Part shown: positions 1 to 9,108 of the stretch, one piece after another | Position numbering within the stretch: the first letter of the stretch is position 1 | Layout of the letters: every line of letters begins with the position of its first letter | NCBI RefSeq assembly: GCF_039962255.1 | Contig: NZ_JAMPKY010000013.1 | Coordinates: 106,762 to 170,761, forward strand | Reading direction: 5' to 3' | DNA from: Leptolyngbya subtilissima AS-A7 | GTDB lineage: Bacteria; Cyanobacteriota; Cyanobacteriia; Phormidesmidales; Phormidesmidaceae | Length of the DNA stretch: 64,000 nucleotides | Notes under the pieces: model-generated | Databases searched by the model: none | What the model saw: the letters and a program-made list of their open reading frames with translations, nothing else | What the model was told of the DNA's origin: nothing | Translations under genes and position numbers: made by a program

Positions 1-864
1 CGCCGCAGCCACAGCGTTGGCGAACTGTACGGCTTCCTCCAGATCCATCGCTTCAGCCAGGCCAACGGCCAGGCCACCGTTAAAGGCATCCCCAGCCGCA
101 ACAGTATCGACCGCCGTCACCGGCAGAGCTGGCTGGTGAAAGGTGCGATGGTTTTCGGCGACTACAACACCCTGGTCGCCCAGCTTGACGATGGCGATCG
201 CGACGCCGCGTTGCACTAGCTGCTGAGCTGCTTCGGTGGCGGTAGCGACATCGGCCACGGCCAGCCCAGTGAGGTGACTGGCTTCGACCTGGTTAGGGGT
301 AAGAATATCCACAGTTCTAAGAAACTCTGGCGGGAGGTCAGTGCGGGCGGGAGCCGGATCGACAATTACCAGTGCCCCCTGAGCTTTAGCGGCCTTGGCG
401 GCGACCATGACCAGCGGCAGTGGTACCTCAAACTGAAGCAGCACTAGATCGCCGGGCCGCAGCTGGGTTGTGAGGCGATCGACATCCCCGTCGCTGATTT
501 GGCCATTGGCACCAGGTATGACCACAATGGTGTTTTGACCAGCGCTATCGACCGCGATCGCCGCCACCCCCGTCGATACCTCCCCGTCAACTGCCACCCC
601 GCTGGCATCGACCCCAGCATTCTGCAAACCTTGAATGAGTTGACGGCCAAAGTCATCGTCGCCGACTCGACCGACCATTCTTGTCGCTGCTCCCAGCCGC
701 ACCGCCGCCACCGCCTGGTTGGCCCCCTTGCCGCCGGGGAGCGTCTCAAACTGGGTGCCCAAAATAGTTTCCCCCGGCTGGGGTAGGTGGGGCGATCGGC
801 AGACCAGATCCATATTCAGGCTGCCAAACACGTAAATGGTCTTGGGCGATGGGTTAAGGGTCAT
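1..864 (-). CDS. rbsK: Ribokinase (C-terminus cut by window edge)
   Basis: PfkB-family sugar kinase phosphorylating D-ribose to ribose-5-phosphate in the cytoplasm. The reading frame is open from an ATG at 864 to the first base of the window: 288 codons of an expected 300-310, so only the extreme C-terminus is missing. Visible family features are the N-terminal FGSLNMDLV strand, the substrate glycine motif GGKGANQAVA at about residues 40-50, and the C-terminal DTVAAGDAFNGG motif with the catalytic Asp and anion hole. The nearest gene is a zinc-ribbon protein on the same strand; a nucleoside transporter lies 0.6 kb away on the other strand. That fits nucleoside/ribose salvage, but the genes are not co-transcribed. 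A related PfkB sugar kinase cannot be fully excluded. Confidence 0.93.
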   Translation of the reverse strand, partial: MTLNPSPKTIYVFGSLNMDLVCRSPHLPQPGETILGTQFETLPGGKGANQAVAAVRLGAATRMVGRVGDDDFGRQLIQGLQNAGVDASGVAVDGEVSTGVAAIAVDSAGQNTIVVIPGANGQISDGDVDRLTTQLRPGDLVLLQFEVPLPLVMVAAKAAKAQGALVIVDPAPARTDLPPEFLRTVDILTPNQVEASHLTGLAVADVATATEAAQQLVQRGVAIAIVKLGDQGVVVAENHRTFHQPALPVTAVDTVAAGDAFNGGLAVGLAEAMDLEEAVQFANAVAAA

Positions 865-953
865 CAGTAACGGGCGCTTAAACAGTTAACCGTTCGAACG
901 GTGGAGCGTTTCAACCCAGGTAGGAGAACGGATTTGGCTGCTGCCAAAACCTC

Positions 954-1226
954 TTAAAACAGTTCCCTATCGTCGTCATCGTCAAGGGTGCTGTAGGGCG
1001 ATGGGGGGCGATCGCTGCTCCAGGCCCACCAGGGGGTGGCGCACTCGCCGCAGTGATAAAACTCTTGCCATTTGCGGCGGTGGTCGGCTCCGTAGACGGG
1101 CGATCGGCGGTTGATCCAAACGGCTTTAGCCTGGCGGCTCTCGGCCCCACACTGGGGGCAGCAAAACTCGCTGGCGTGGGTGGCAGACTCGGCCCAGTCG
1201 GGCGAAAAAGGGGAAAAAGCTTCCAT
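954..1226 (-). CDS. Small zinc-ribbon protein, conserved hypothetical
   Basis: A 90-residue protein with two CxxC knuckles (CPQC at about 24-27 and CGEC at about 59-62) separated by a basic segment, followed by a Trp-rich stretch and an acidic tail (DDDDDRELF). The pattern suggests a structural zinc ribbon. I recognise it only as a type of short cyanobacterial hypothetical protein; no reaction can be assigned. It is monocistronic, between rbsK and the nucleoside transporter. The overlapping ORF on the other strand (1053-1292) has no comparable motif, and the regular cysteine spacing supports this frame. Confidence 0.6.
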   Translation of the reverse strand: MEAFSPFSPDWAESATHASEFCCPQCGAESRQAKAVWINRRSPVYGADHRRKWQEFYHCGECATPWWAWSSDRPPSPYSTLDDDDDRELF

Positions 1227-1282
1227 AGGGTGGAGCGGGGGGTCAGTTCTATTATGAGCCAGTCGAAGGATGGTTTGAGGCT

Positions 1283-1324
1283 TATGGTCTAAGGTCTACG
1301 GTTCAAGGTTTATGGTTCTAGGCA
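1283..1324 (+). repeat. Period-7 short tandem repeat (degenerate heptamers)
   Basis: Six consecutive degenerate heptamers of the type TATGGTC, TAAGGTC, TACGGTT, CAAGGTT, TATGGTT lie between the zinc-ribbon gene and the nucleoside transporter. Such short tandemly repeated heptamers are common in cyanobacterial intergenic DNA. A related tract lies at 16571-16661. Confidence 0.7.
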
Positions 1325-1468
1325 AAACCGTGGACCGTGAGCCTGTTACCTTACAGTTGGCATCTATCCCAGGGTTAAGTTCTAGAACAAGCCGCTTCGC
1401 TAGCGACGATCTTCGGCATAATCGGTGGCAGGCTCGCCAATTTTGGGCCAAAAGGAGAATGGCACCGC

Positions 1469-2884
1469 ATGGCACTGCGTTTGATTTCGCTGCTAGGGAT
1501 TTTTGGCCTTTGCTTTATTGCCTGGCTAGGTTCAGAAGATCGGCGGCGGGTACCGTGGAAGGTAATTGGCTGGGGCATTGCCATTCAGCTGTTAGTGGGG
1601 TTACTGGTGTTTTTGCTGCCCTTTACCCGCTCGGTAGTGGTCTGGCTCAGCTCTATTCTCAACGCCCTAATCGATGCGTCTGATGCTGGGGCTCGGTTTT
1701 TGTTTGGCCCCATTTTTGTGCCCGACTTTAACCAAACCGTTGGCCCTGCTGGAGCTGGACGCTGGATTGCTCGTGCTCTGACGCCGCCCTTTACCGCCGT
1801 GCCGGGCGATCGCTTGGGAACCGACAACCTCAACCTGGGCTACATTTTCGCATTCAGGTCGCTGCCCCAGGTGGTGTTTTTTGCCTCCATTTTTGCGCTG
1901 CTGTATAACTTGGGCGTGGTGCAGCCAATTGTGCGAGTGTTTGCCCGCTTCTTTCGCTGGGCGATGAATATCAGCGGAGCCGAGGCCCTGGCGGGGGCGG
2001 CGAATATTTTTGTCGGCATTGAGTCGGCGATCGCCATCAAACCTTTCTTGGAGCGCATGACCCGCAGCGAGCTGTGCGCTGTGTTGGCGGGCTGTTTTGG
2101 CTCTATTGCCTCCACGGTGCTGGGCCTCTACGCCGGCTATCTGCGGCCCATTTTTCCATCGATTGCGGGCCACCTGATGTCGGCCTCGGTACTGACAATT
2201 CCAGCCTGTTTTGTGATGGCTAAAATTTTGGTACCCGAGCGAGAGGTGCCCGACACCCTAGGCAAGGTGCCCGCCGTCGACTTGGCCGACGACGAGCAGC
2301 AAAGCCCAATGGATAGCCTGATTTTGGGTGCCCTCGACGGCGTCAAAATGGCGGTGGGCATTGTTGCCGCCCTAATCGCCATTCTGGGGCTGATCGCCCT
2401 GCTCAATTTGCTCTTTGCCCAACTAGCCAGCCTGTCCACCAGCGAGTTTGCTCTCTGGCGCGTCATCGGTCAGGTGTTTAGCGTGATCACGCTGCAGAAC
2501 ATTATGGGGGTGCTGTTTTTGCCCCTCACCTTTCTCACCGGAGTTTCCCTTGATTGGCAAGAGCTGTGGCTGTCGTCGCAGCTGATTGGGCGACGGTTTT
2601 TAGAAACAGCGATCCCGCCTTATATCGGCCTAGCCAATGCTGCTGCCGAGGGTACGCTGAGCGATCGCGCCCTGGTGATTGTTAGCTACGCCCTCTGCGG
2701 CTTTGCCCACCTGCCCTCGGTGGGCATCTTTGTCGGCGGTCTCTCGACCTTGGTACCCTCCCGCCGCAAAGACATTAGCGAAGTTGCCTGGAAAGCGCTG
2801 TGGGCGGGCACCCTTGCCACGCTGATGACCGGCTGCGTGGCGGGCATCTTTTTCTACGAAGGCGCGGCAGTGCTGGGTCGGTAA
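1469..2884 (+). CDS. Concentrative nucleoside transporter, NupC/CNT family
   Basis: A 471-residue polytopic membrane protein that should import nucleosides with H+ or Na+. It starts with hydrophobic segments (residues 1-20 and about 35-55) and shows CNT signatures: a gate/Nup region rich in Gly and small residues, GAANIFVGIESAIAIKPFL at about 190-208 (the NxFxGxxEA-type nucleoside-binding motif), FGSIASTVLGLYAGYL, and a C-terminal GFAHLPSVGIFVGGLSTLVP segment. Length is slightly above the usual 400-430. The ATG at 1469 has AAGGAG about 11 bases upstream. The distal Gly-Phe-Ala-His region matches the second inverted repeat of the family. Substrate range cannot be read from sequence. Confidence 0.92.
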   Translation: MALRLISLLGIFGLCFIAWLGSEDRRRVPWKVIGWGIAIQLLVGLLVFLLPFTRSVVVWLSSILNALIDASDAGARFLFGPIFVPDFNQTVGPAGAGRWIARALTPPFTAVPGDRLGTDNLNLGYIFAFRSLPQVVFFASIFALLYNLGVVQPIVRVFARFFRWAMNISGAEALAGAANIFVGIESAIAIKPFLERMTRSELCAVLAGCFGSIASTVLGLYAGYLRPIFPSIAGHLMSASVLTIPACFVMAKILVPEREVPDTLGKVPAVDLADDEQQSPMDSLILGALDGVKMAVGIVAALIAILGLIALLNLLFAQLASLSTSEFALWRVIGQVFSVITLQNIMGVLFLPLTFLTGVSLDWQELWLSSQLIGRRFLETAIPPYIGLANAAAEGTLSDRALVIVSYALCGFAHLPSVGIFVGGLSTLVPSRRKDISEVAWKALWAGTLATLMTGCVAGIFFYEGAAVLGR

Positions 2885-2970
2885 GAGGCTTCAGTTTTCA
2901 GCAGATGACCGTCCGCCTTGGTGTCTAATACGAAATCTGCCTTGAGAAACCCCGGCTCAAAATAGAGATC

Positions 2971-3003
2971 TTGTAGGGGCATTGCAGTGCAATGCCCCTA
3001 CAA
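2971..3003. repeat. Perfect 33-nt palindrome of the GTAGGGGCA family
   Basis: Two 16-base arms around a single central G (TTGTAGGGGCATTGCA and its complement). It sits between two convergent genes, so it could act as a bidirectional terminator or REP-like element. Relatives occur at 15208-15235 and 15443-15463, which share the outer TAGGGGCA. Confidence 0.75.
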
Positions 3004-3063
3004 ACCGGGTGTAACTGAATAGGATTCGGTATAAACCCGTAATAGGTTAGTCTTGACCAAGCC

Positions 3064-4656
3064 TTAGAGGCCTGCGATCGCTCCCTCACTGCGGCGATCG
3101 CAGCCGCCCAGCAGCCCATCTGGATTCACCTGAATGGCGTGGGCGTGGCCCATTTGCTCGGCCCATGCAGGAGCCTCGGTGACCTGATGTCCTCGCTGCT
3201 CTAGGGCTTGGCGAACTTCAGCAGGAATCCAATTTTCCATTGCCAGTTGGGTAGAGGCCTCGCCCCAGGTGCGACCCCACAGCCAGCGAGGCAGATCGAT
3301 CGCCGCCTGGGGAGAATAGCCAAAGTCCAACATTCTAGTCAGTAGCGCCAGCTGGGTCTGAGGCTGGCCCTCGCCGCCCATGGTGCCCAGCACTAAGTAG
3401 GGCTTGCCGTCGTTGAGCACTAGACCGGGCATGAGGGTGTGAAAGGGACGCTTGCCGGGTTCTAGAGCGTTGGGGTGGTCGGGGTCAAGGGAAAACAGCG
3501 AGCCTCGATTTTGCAGGGGAAAGCCCAGCTCAGGCGGCACTACCCCCGACCCAAAGTCGAAGTACAGGCTTTGAATCGTCGATACGGCATTGCCCTCACT
3601 GTCTACTACGGCGAGGTAAACAGTGTCGCCGCCGATCTCCGGAGTCGGGTAGCCTTGGGCCACGGCCATACTCAGCCGAGCTCGGCGGCGATCGCCATAG
3701 GGTTTCGAGATCAGCTCTCCTAGCGGAATGTCGGTAAAGTCGGGGTCACTCAGCCAGCGATCGCGATCGGCAAAGGCCAGCTTGGTAGCCTCTACCAGCA
3801 GATGGTAATAGTCGGTGGTGCCGTGGCCGATGGTGTGCAGGTTAAACCCCTCCAGCACATTCAGCATTTGCAACACCGTAAACCCTTGGGTGTTGGGGGG
3901 CAGCTGGCACACCTGGTGGCCCCGATAGGTGGTGCTGATCGGCTCTACCCAGGTAGCGCTGTGGTGAGCGAAGTCGTCGCGGGTCAGCCAGCCGCCCAGA
4001 GCGCTCAGGTAGTCTAGGGTCTGCGCGGCGATTTCTCCCTGGTAAAAATCTTGGGAACCAGCGACGGCTAGGCGGCGTAGGGTTTTTCCCATCGGTAGGT
4101 TAGTCACTTGCAACCCAGCAGTCGGCACCTCACCTCCCGGCAAAAAGGGATTTTTCTCGCCGCCGTAGGCCCGGAGAAACTCAGCGTTGGCCCGCGTCCA
4201 GCGAGCCTGGGATTTGGAGCAGGGATAGCCCTGTTCGGCTAGGGCGATCGCGGGCTGAAGCAGGTCAGCCCAGGGCAGACGGCCAAAACGCTGGTGCATT
4301 TCGCCCCAGGCTGAGACACCCCCCGGCACTGTGATTACTGCCTGGGGGCCGCGCTGAGGAATGGCAGTTAGACCTAAGGATGTGAAGCGATCGCGATCGC
4401 AGCTCGCTCCCGCCCTGCCCGAGCCATTGAGACCGTAGAGCTGGCCTGAGCTAGCCTGGTAGCCCAGCCAAAAGCCATCGCCGCCCAGCCCGGTCATGGC
4501 GGGGTAGACCACCGATAGGGCCGCTTGGGTGGCGATCGCCGCATCGACTGCGTTGCCCCCCTGACTGAGCACGTTGAGGCCAGCGGTGGAGGCCAGGTAG
4601 TGGGGGCAGACCACCATCGCGGAAGGGGTAGCAGATGGGGCAGAGACTAGAGCCAT
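3064..4656 (-). CDS. ggt: Gamma-glutamyltransferase (glutathione hydrolase)
   Basis: An Ntn-hydrolase that cleaves gamma-glutamyl amide bonds (glutathione and conjugates) and self-processes into two subunits. The 530-residue length fits the family. Visible landmarks: GGNAVDAAIA at 33-42, GLGGDGFWL at 57-65, and the autocleavage site GDTVYLAVVD, whose Thr-345 is the expected nucleophile and new N-terminus of the small subunit. PLQNRGSLF and GTMGGEGQPQ follow. There is no clear signal peptide, so a cytoplasmic form is likely. Monocistronic; the start ATG at 4656 precedes SAPSAT. Members acting on cephalosporin-type substrates share the motifs, so the physiological substrate is inference. Confidence 0.93.
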   Translation of the reverse strand: MALVSAPSATPSAMVVCPHYLASTAGLNVLSQGGNAVDAAIATQAALSVVYPAMTGLGGDGFWLGYQASSGQLYGLNGSGRAGASCDRDRFTSLGLTAIPQRGPQAVITVPGGVSAWGEMHQRFGRLPWADLLQPAIALAEQGYPCSKSQARWTRANAEFLRAYGGEKNPFLPGGEVPTAGLQVTNLPMGKTLRRLAVAGSQDFYQGEIAAQTLDYLSALGGWLTRDDFAHHSATWVEPISTTYRGHQVCQLPPNTQGFTVLQMLNVLEGFNLHTIGHGTTDYYHLLVEATKLAFADRDRWLSDPDFTDIPLGELISKPYGDRRRARLSMAVAQGYPTPEIGGDTVYLAVVDSEGNAVSTIQSLYFDFGSGVVPPELGFPLQNRGSLFSLDPDHPNALEPGKRPFHTLMPGLVLNDGKPYLVLGTMGGEGQPQTQLALLTRMLDFGYSPQAAIDLPRWLWGRTWGEASTQLAMENWIPAEVRQALEQRGHQVTEAPAWAEQMGHAHAIQVNPDGLLGGCDRRSEGAIAGL

Positions 4657-4690
4657 AGCTAACTCAGGACTACATCAGCGTTGGGCCTAG

Positions 4691-4828
4691 AAGATTAGCA
4701 TTTTTGCGGTGCACGGGTTCTGGGCGTTTATCGTCGGCCCCATCGTGCTGTCGGTGATGTCTACTGCGTTGAACAACTTTTTTGTCGGTCGGGCTCTCAA
4801 GCCTCGGGCCAAAGAGCTCGCAGGATAG
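4691..4828 (+). pseudogene. 3' relic of a holin-IV-like small membrane protein
   Basis: An open frame without a start codon (stop at 4688-4690 upstream, TAG at 4826-4828) encodes a coding-like tail with the core FAVHGFWAFIVGPIVLSVMS followed by TALNNFFVGRALKPR. A hydrophobic helix ending in a basic tail resembles the C-terminus of the cyanobacterial 'phage holin family' (superfamily IV) proteins. The 5' part is missing, and the relic overlaps the 3' end of the diguanylate cyclase gene on the other strand by 32 bases. Family assignment is tentative. Confidence 0.45.
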
Positions 4829-5813
4829 GGGTAGTGCTAACAGCGCCTGGGTTAACCGATTGCCCAGGGCTAGGGGGCATCACGTAGATAGCCTGGTACT
4901 GGTTGCGGCCTTGGGCCTTGGCCTGGTAGAGGGCCTGATCGGCGGTAAACACCAAGTCAGAGGGCAAATAATCGGCCATGGGTAACACGTTGGCAACACC
5001 GCAGCTAATTGTGACGATCGCGCTGGGGGCTGTGTTGTGGGGCAATCCCCGTTGCTGAACCGCTGTCACCAGCCGCTGGCTGATGACGGTTGCCCCCTCC
5101 AAAGTGGTGTTGGGCAAAATAATGGCAAACTCTTCACCGCCGTAGCGGGTAACAATGTCGGCTGGGCGGCTAATGCACTGGCTGAGGGTTTTGGCCACTT
5201 CTTGAAGACAGCGATCGCCTGCCTGATGCCCATAGTGGTCGTTGTAGTCTTTGAAATGGTCAATGTCGCAGATCACCAGCGACAGCGACAGGTGTTCGCG
5301 CACACCCCGACCCCACTCCTGCAAGAGATATTCGTCAAAGCGGCGGCGGTTGGCCACCTGGGTGAGGCTGTCGATCATCGTCAGCTGCTGGAGCTGGTAG
5401 TTGGCCTCCCGCAGCTGAATCTCTAAGCGGTGCTGCAAAATTAGCCGCCGCACCCGCTGGCGCAGCACTGCCCAGTTAATCGGCTTGGTGACATAGTCGA
5501 CCACCCCAATTTCAAACGCCTGATCTACCGATTTTTCGTCCTCTAGGCCGGTAATCATCAGCACCGGTGCCAGGTTGCCCTGGGTTAAATCCTGTAGTCG
5601 TCGGCAGACCTCAAAGCCGTCTACCACCGGCATCAACGCGTCCAGCAGCACCAGATCGGGCACGTGATAAAAGTACAGGTTTAGGGCCGCTTCTCCATGG
5701 GCAGCTTCGATCACCTGGTAGCCCTCGCGCTCCAGATAGCGGGTCAGCATATGGCGGATAAACGGGTCATCGTCGGCTACCAAAATTACCGCTGAATCAG
5801 AATTGACTGGCAT
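4797..5813 (-). CDS. Response regulator with GGDEF domain (PleD-like diguanylate cyclase)
   Basis: Predicted to make cyclic di-GMP from two GTP when its receiver is phosphorylated. Residues 8-125 form a REC domain with an acidic cluster (ADDD, 13-16), phosphoacceptor Asp-58 (LVLLDALMP) and Lys-110 (TKP). A short coiled coil (about 125-145) leads to a GGDEF domain (146-310) with an intact GGEEF at 225-229. RPAD at 216-219 lies five residues before it, as expected for the allosteric inhibitory I-site, so product inhibition is likely. The start ATG (5813) lies inside the upstream hybrid kinase gene (17-base overlap), which argues for translational coupling and a kinase-to-cyclase phosphorelay. 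Confidence 0.93.
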   Translation of the reverse strand: MPVNSDSAVILVADDDPFIRHMLTRYLEREGYQVIEAAHGEAALNLYFYHVPDLVLLDALMPVVDGFEVCRRLQDLTQGNLAPVLMITGLEDEKSVDQAFEIGVVDYVTKPINWAVLRQRVRRLILQHRLEIQLREANYQLQQLTMIDSLTQVANRRRFDEYLLQEWGRGVREHLSLSLVICDIDHFKDYNDHYGHQAGDRCLQEVAKTLSQCISRPADIVTRYGGEEFAIILPNTTLEGATVISQRLVTAVQQRGLPHNTAPSAIVTISCGVANVLPMADYLPSDLVFTADQALYQAKAQGRNQYQAIYVMPPSPGQSVNPGAVSTTPILRALWPEA

Positions 5814-8688
5814 GGTTGGTGACCTCCTGGGAAACCAAGGCAGACTGTAGGGCCGTTTTGACCTCAGCTAGAGCGTAGTGAATTGATTCCACCTGGTCAG
5901 CGACGAGCGGACTGGGGGCCTGGCGTAGGGCCGCTTCTAAATCTCGGCAGAGGACCGCGAGGTGGTCGGCACTCACGGAGGCGCTGCTCGACTTGAGGGT
6001 GTGGGCAGCCCGTTGCAGGGTGAGCCAGTCGTGCTGAGCCAGGGCAGCGAGCATGTCGGCCATGAGCTGGTCGGCACTCCCAAGGTAGCTGACAATCAGG
6101 TCGGCCATAAAGCTAGGGTCGCCGCCTACGGTGGTGGCAAAGGTGTGTAGTGCCATCAAATCGACCGCGAGGGCGGTGAGGGGGGCACCAGCCTCTAACA
6201 CCCGAACGAGCTCCTCCAGGCGAATGGGTTTGCTGATGTAGTCATCCATGCCGGCCTGGAGACACTGTTCGCGATCGCCCTGCATGGCGTTGGCGGTGAC
6301 GGCTACCAAGCGGGGGCGGCGGGTGGGCCAGCGCTGCACGATCTGTCGGGCGGCGGCGAGGCCGTCCATTTCAGGCATTTGCACATCCATCAGCACCAGA
6401 TCGTAGGGCTGCTGTTCGAGGGCGTCCAGCACCTCGTAACCGTTGGCGGCTACATCGGCCCGGTAGCCCAGGTGCCGCAAAATTTGCAGGGCTACCTTTT
6501 GGTTCACTACATTATCTTCGGCTAGCAAAATTCGCTGAGGGCACCGCCGCCCCAGGTCGACGTCCATCAGAGCCGGTCGGGGGCGCGGCGATACACGCAC
6601 GGCCTCTGGCTGTTCGGCCAGGGCAGCGGCCAGAGCGGCCATCAGCTGGTTCTGCTTGACGGGTTTGGTCAGGTAGGCAGCAAACAGGCCCTGCTGGGCA
6701 ATGCTGTGGTGCCAGCCCAGAGAGGTCAGCATCACCAGGGGCAGCGATCGCTCCATAGACCGCTGGTGCAGGGCCTCGGCTAGAGCCAGACCGTCCATGC
6801 CCGGCATCTGCATATCTAAAATGGCTAGGTCAAAGCGCTGGGTCTCTAGGGCCTCTAAGGCGGCCAAGCCTGAGTCTACAGTCACCACAGCCATACCCCA
6901 TCCCTGAAGCTGAAGCTGAAGAATTTTGCGGTTGGTAGCATTGTCGTCTACCACCAGCAGATGACGGCCCTGGAGACTGTGGGCAGGGGGCGACCCGACC
7001 AGCCGCGGCGGTTGCGGATCAAGGGTGGCCTGCAGGGTGAAGTAAAAGGTTGACCCCTGACCCTCAACACTTTCTACCCAGAGCGTGCCCCCCATTAGTT
7101 CGCACAGCCGCTTGCTAATGGCCAGGCCCAGGCCGGTGCCGCCAAACTGCCGGGTGGTAGAGGCATCCACCTGGCTAAAGGGTTGGAACAGGCGGTGCAG
7201 ACGAGCCGCCGGAATGCCAATGCCGGTATCTTTGACCGCCACTTGCAGGGTGACTTGGTCGCTGGTGGTCTGCGGTTGAGCCTGGACTGAAACAATCACT
7301 TCCCCATGGGGGGTGAACTTGATGGCGTTGTTGACCAAGTTGACGAGCACCTGACGCAGGCGGCTGACATCGCCCATCAGGTGTTGGGGTACCTGGGGAG
7401 GCAGCAGGTAGGCTAGCTCTAAGCCTTTCCCAGAAGCTTTAGCGGCCAGCAAATCCATGGCTTCTTCTAGGCAGGTGCGCAGGTTAAAGGGCTGGGTTTC
7501 TAGATCGAGCTTGCCCGACTCAATTTTTGAAAAGTCGAGGATGTCGTTAATGATGGTCAGCAGCGCATCGCTGGCGTTGCGAGTGGTTTCGACAAAGTCG
7601 CGCTGCTGGTCAGTGAGGGGGGTGTCAAGCAGCAGGCCGGTCATGCCGATCACGGCGTTCATGGGCGTGCGAATTTCGTGGCTCATCATGGCTAGAAACT
7701 CGCTTTTGGCCTGGTTGGCGGCCTCAGCGGCGCAGCGGGCCTGGTCGAGGTCTTGCAAGTGCTGGTGCAGCTGGGCTTCGGCAAGCTTGCGATCGCTAAT
7801 GTCGGTCTGAATGCCCACAAAGTGAGTCAGCTGGCCGTGGGGGTCGTAAATCGGTGAAATACTGAGCTGGTTCCAGTATTGTTGGCCATCCTTGCGGTAG
7901 TTGATTGCCTCTATAGTGCAACCTTGGCCGCTGGCCATGGCTTGACGCAGGGTTTCTAGGCCAGATTGATCATGCTTGCCCCCCTGCAAAAAGCGGCAGT
8001 TGCGCCCCAGGGCTTCGGCGGCGGAGTAGCTAGTGATGCGCTCAAAGGCGGGGTTAACGTAAATTACTGGATTGTCGGGCTGGCGGGCATCGGTAATCAC
8101 GATGCCGTTGCTGCTGGCGGCGATCGCCCGCTCTTGCAGGCGCAGGGTTTCCCGCAGTCGCTGACGCTCTAGGTCAGCCTGCTGAATCTGTTCGATCTGG
8201 TGGTGCAGATCGAGCTGGGCCACCACCTGGGCAGCCAGTATTTCTAGGGCCTGCCGCTGCAAGGCGGTAAGGGTGCGAGGTACATGGTCAACCACGCAGA
8301 GGGTGCCGAGGGCGTAGCCATCGGTGGTGATCAGCGGCATACCGGCGTAGAAGCGCAGATTCAACTCCCCAGTGACTAGGGGGTTATCAAAGAAACGTTT
8401 GTCTTCTAGGGCATTAGGCACCTCCATTAACTTCGGCTGCAAAATGGCGTAGGCGCAAAAAGCCACATCGCGGGTAGTTTCGGGTACAGCAACGCAGCCC
8501 ACGCGGGCTTTGAACCACTGGCGATGCTGGTCGATGAGGCTAACCAGGGCGATGGGCACATCACACACCATTGCCGCTAGTCGAGTCAGATTGTCGAAGC
8601 CCTCGGCGGGGGGCGTGTCGAGAATGTGATAGTCGTGCAGCGCCTGCAAACGACAGGCTTCGTTGATGGGTAGGAGTGCAGGTTGCAT
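5797..8688 (-). CDS. GAF-LOV-hybrid sensor histidine kinase with two receivers and HPt
   Basis: A 963-residue multistep phosphorelay kinase. Start chosen at 8688 (MQPALLPINEA), where GAF homology begins; an in-frame ATG 25 codons upstream gives an unconserved leader. Order: GAF about 20-160; PAS/LOV about 185-300; HisKA with His-337 (SHEIRTPMN); HATPase (N box about 450-456, DTGIGIP, GGTGLGL); REC1 574-690 (Asp-625); REC2 717-832 (Asp-768); HPt with His-896 (AHTLKSSS). The PAS domain carries the LOV set: GRNCRFLQG with photo-adduct Cys-231, then Arg-232, Gln-235, Arg-248, Asn-263, Asn-273 and Gln-294. It should therefore bind flavin and sense blue light. No transmembrane segment, so cytoplasmic. 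Followed directly by the overlapping diguanylate cyclase gene, its probable output. Confidence 0.92.
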   Translation of the reverse strand: MQPALLPINEACRLQALHDYHILDTPPAEGFDNLTRLAAMVCDVPIALVSLIDQHRQWFKARVGCVAVPETTRDVAFCAYAILQPKLMEVPNALEDKRFFDNPLVTGELNLRFYAGMPLITTDGYALGTLCVVDHVPRTLTALQRQALEILAAQVVAQLDLHHQIEQIQQADLERQRLRETLRLQERAIAASSNGIVITDARQPDNPVIYVNPAFERITSYSAAEALGRNCRFLQGGKHDQSGLETLRQAMASGQGCTIEAINYRKDGQQYWNQLSISPIYDPHGQLTHFVGIQTDISDRKLAEAQLHQHLQDLDQARCAAEAANQAKSEFLAMMSHEIRTPMNAVIGMTGLLLDTPLTDQQRDFVETTRNASDALLTIINDILDFSKIESGKLDLETQPFNLRTCLEEAMDLLAAKASGKGLELAYLLPPQVPQHLMGDVSRLRQVLVNLVNNAIKFTPHGEVIVSVQAQPQTTSDQVTLQVAVKDTGIGIPAARLHRLFQPFSQVDASTTRQFGGTGLGLAISKRLCELMGGTLWVESVEGQGSTFYFTLQATLDPQPPRLVGSPPAHSLQGRHLLVVDDNATNRKILQLQLQGWGMAVVTVDSGLAALEALETQRFDLAILDMQMPGMDGLALAEALHQRSMERSLPLVMLTSLGWHHSIAQQGLFAAYLTKPVKQNQLMAALAAALAEQPEAVRVSPRPRPALMDVDLGRRCPQRILLAEDNVVNQKVALQILRHLGYRADVAANGYEVLDALEQQPYDLVLMDVQMPEMDGLAAARQIVQRWPTRRPRLVAVTANAMQGDREQCLQAGMDDYISKPIRLEELVRVLEAGAPLTALAVDLMALHTFATTVGGDPSFMADLIVSYLGSADQLMADMLAALAQHDWLTLQRAAHTLKSSSASVSADHLAVLCRDLEAALRQAPSPLVADQVESIHYALAEVKTALQSALVSQEVTNHASQF

Positions 8689-9108
8689 AGACCATGGCCC
8701 TTCAGAACAAAGACTCAGGGCGAGGCTGGTCTCGCAACCACACCCCACTGAGGGAAGCGACATATCCTTCAGAGTACCCAGTTGGATGTATTAGGTTTTA
8801 CCATTTTGGCTGGATCGGGGTCGGCAAAGATACTGAGCTGGGCAGTTGTCTATGCTCGTCCAAAGCTGAATTTGCTCAATGCTCAAGGCTAGCGACTGGC
8901 GCTGGGCCTGTTGCCAGGAGATTTCTCACTGCTGCGGAGTTGGGAGCCGAGATTGTGAGAACGGAGGTGGGCGGGGCGATCGCTCCTAATTCCAACCGGT
9001 GGGAACCTTAAATTCAGGGATTTATGGAGCAATCGAACTGCATCGCTGCGGTTGAGTTAGCTGTTGGATGCCCGGGTGCGTCTGGAGAGTTTTTTCTGAG
9101 GACTGGTG
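8689..9108. other. Intergenic region between divergent genes
   Basis: 420 bases separating the hybrid kinase from the next gene. It must hold both promoters. An open frame at 8694-9011 has no recognisable family or composition and is treated as chance. A GGGGCGATCGCTCC stretch with a HIP1 octamer lies near 8975-8988. Confidence 0.5.

Noticed and set aside
8694..9011. 105-codon + strand frame upstream of the small membrane protein
   Set aside because: Overlaps the kinase start region and shows no domain or periodic pattern.
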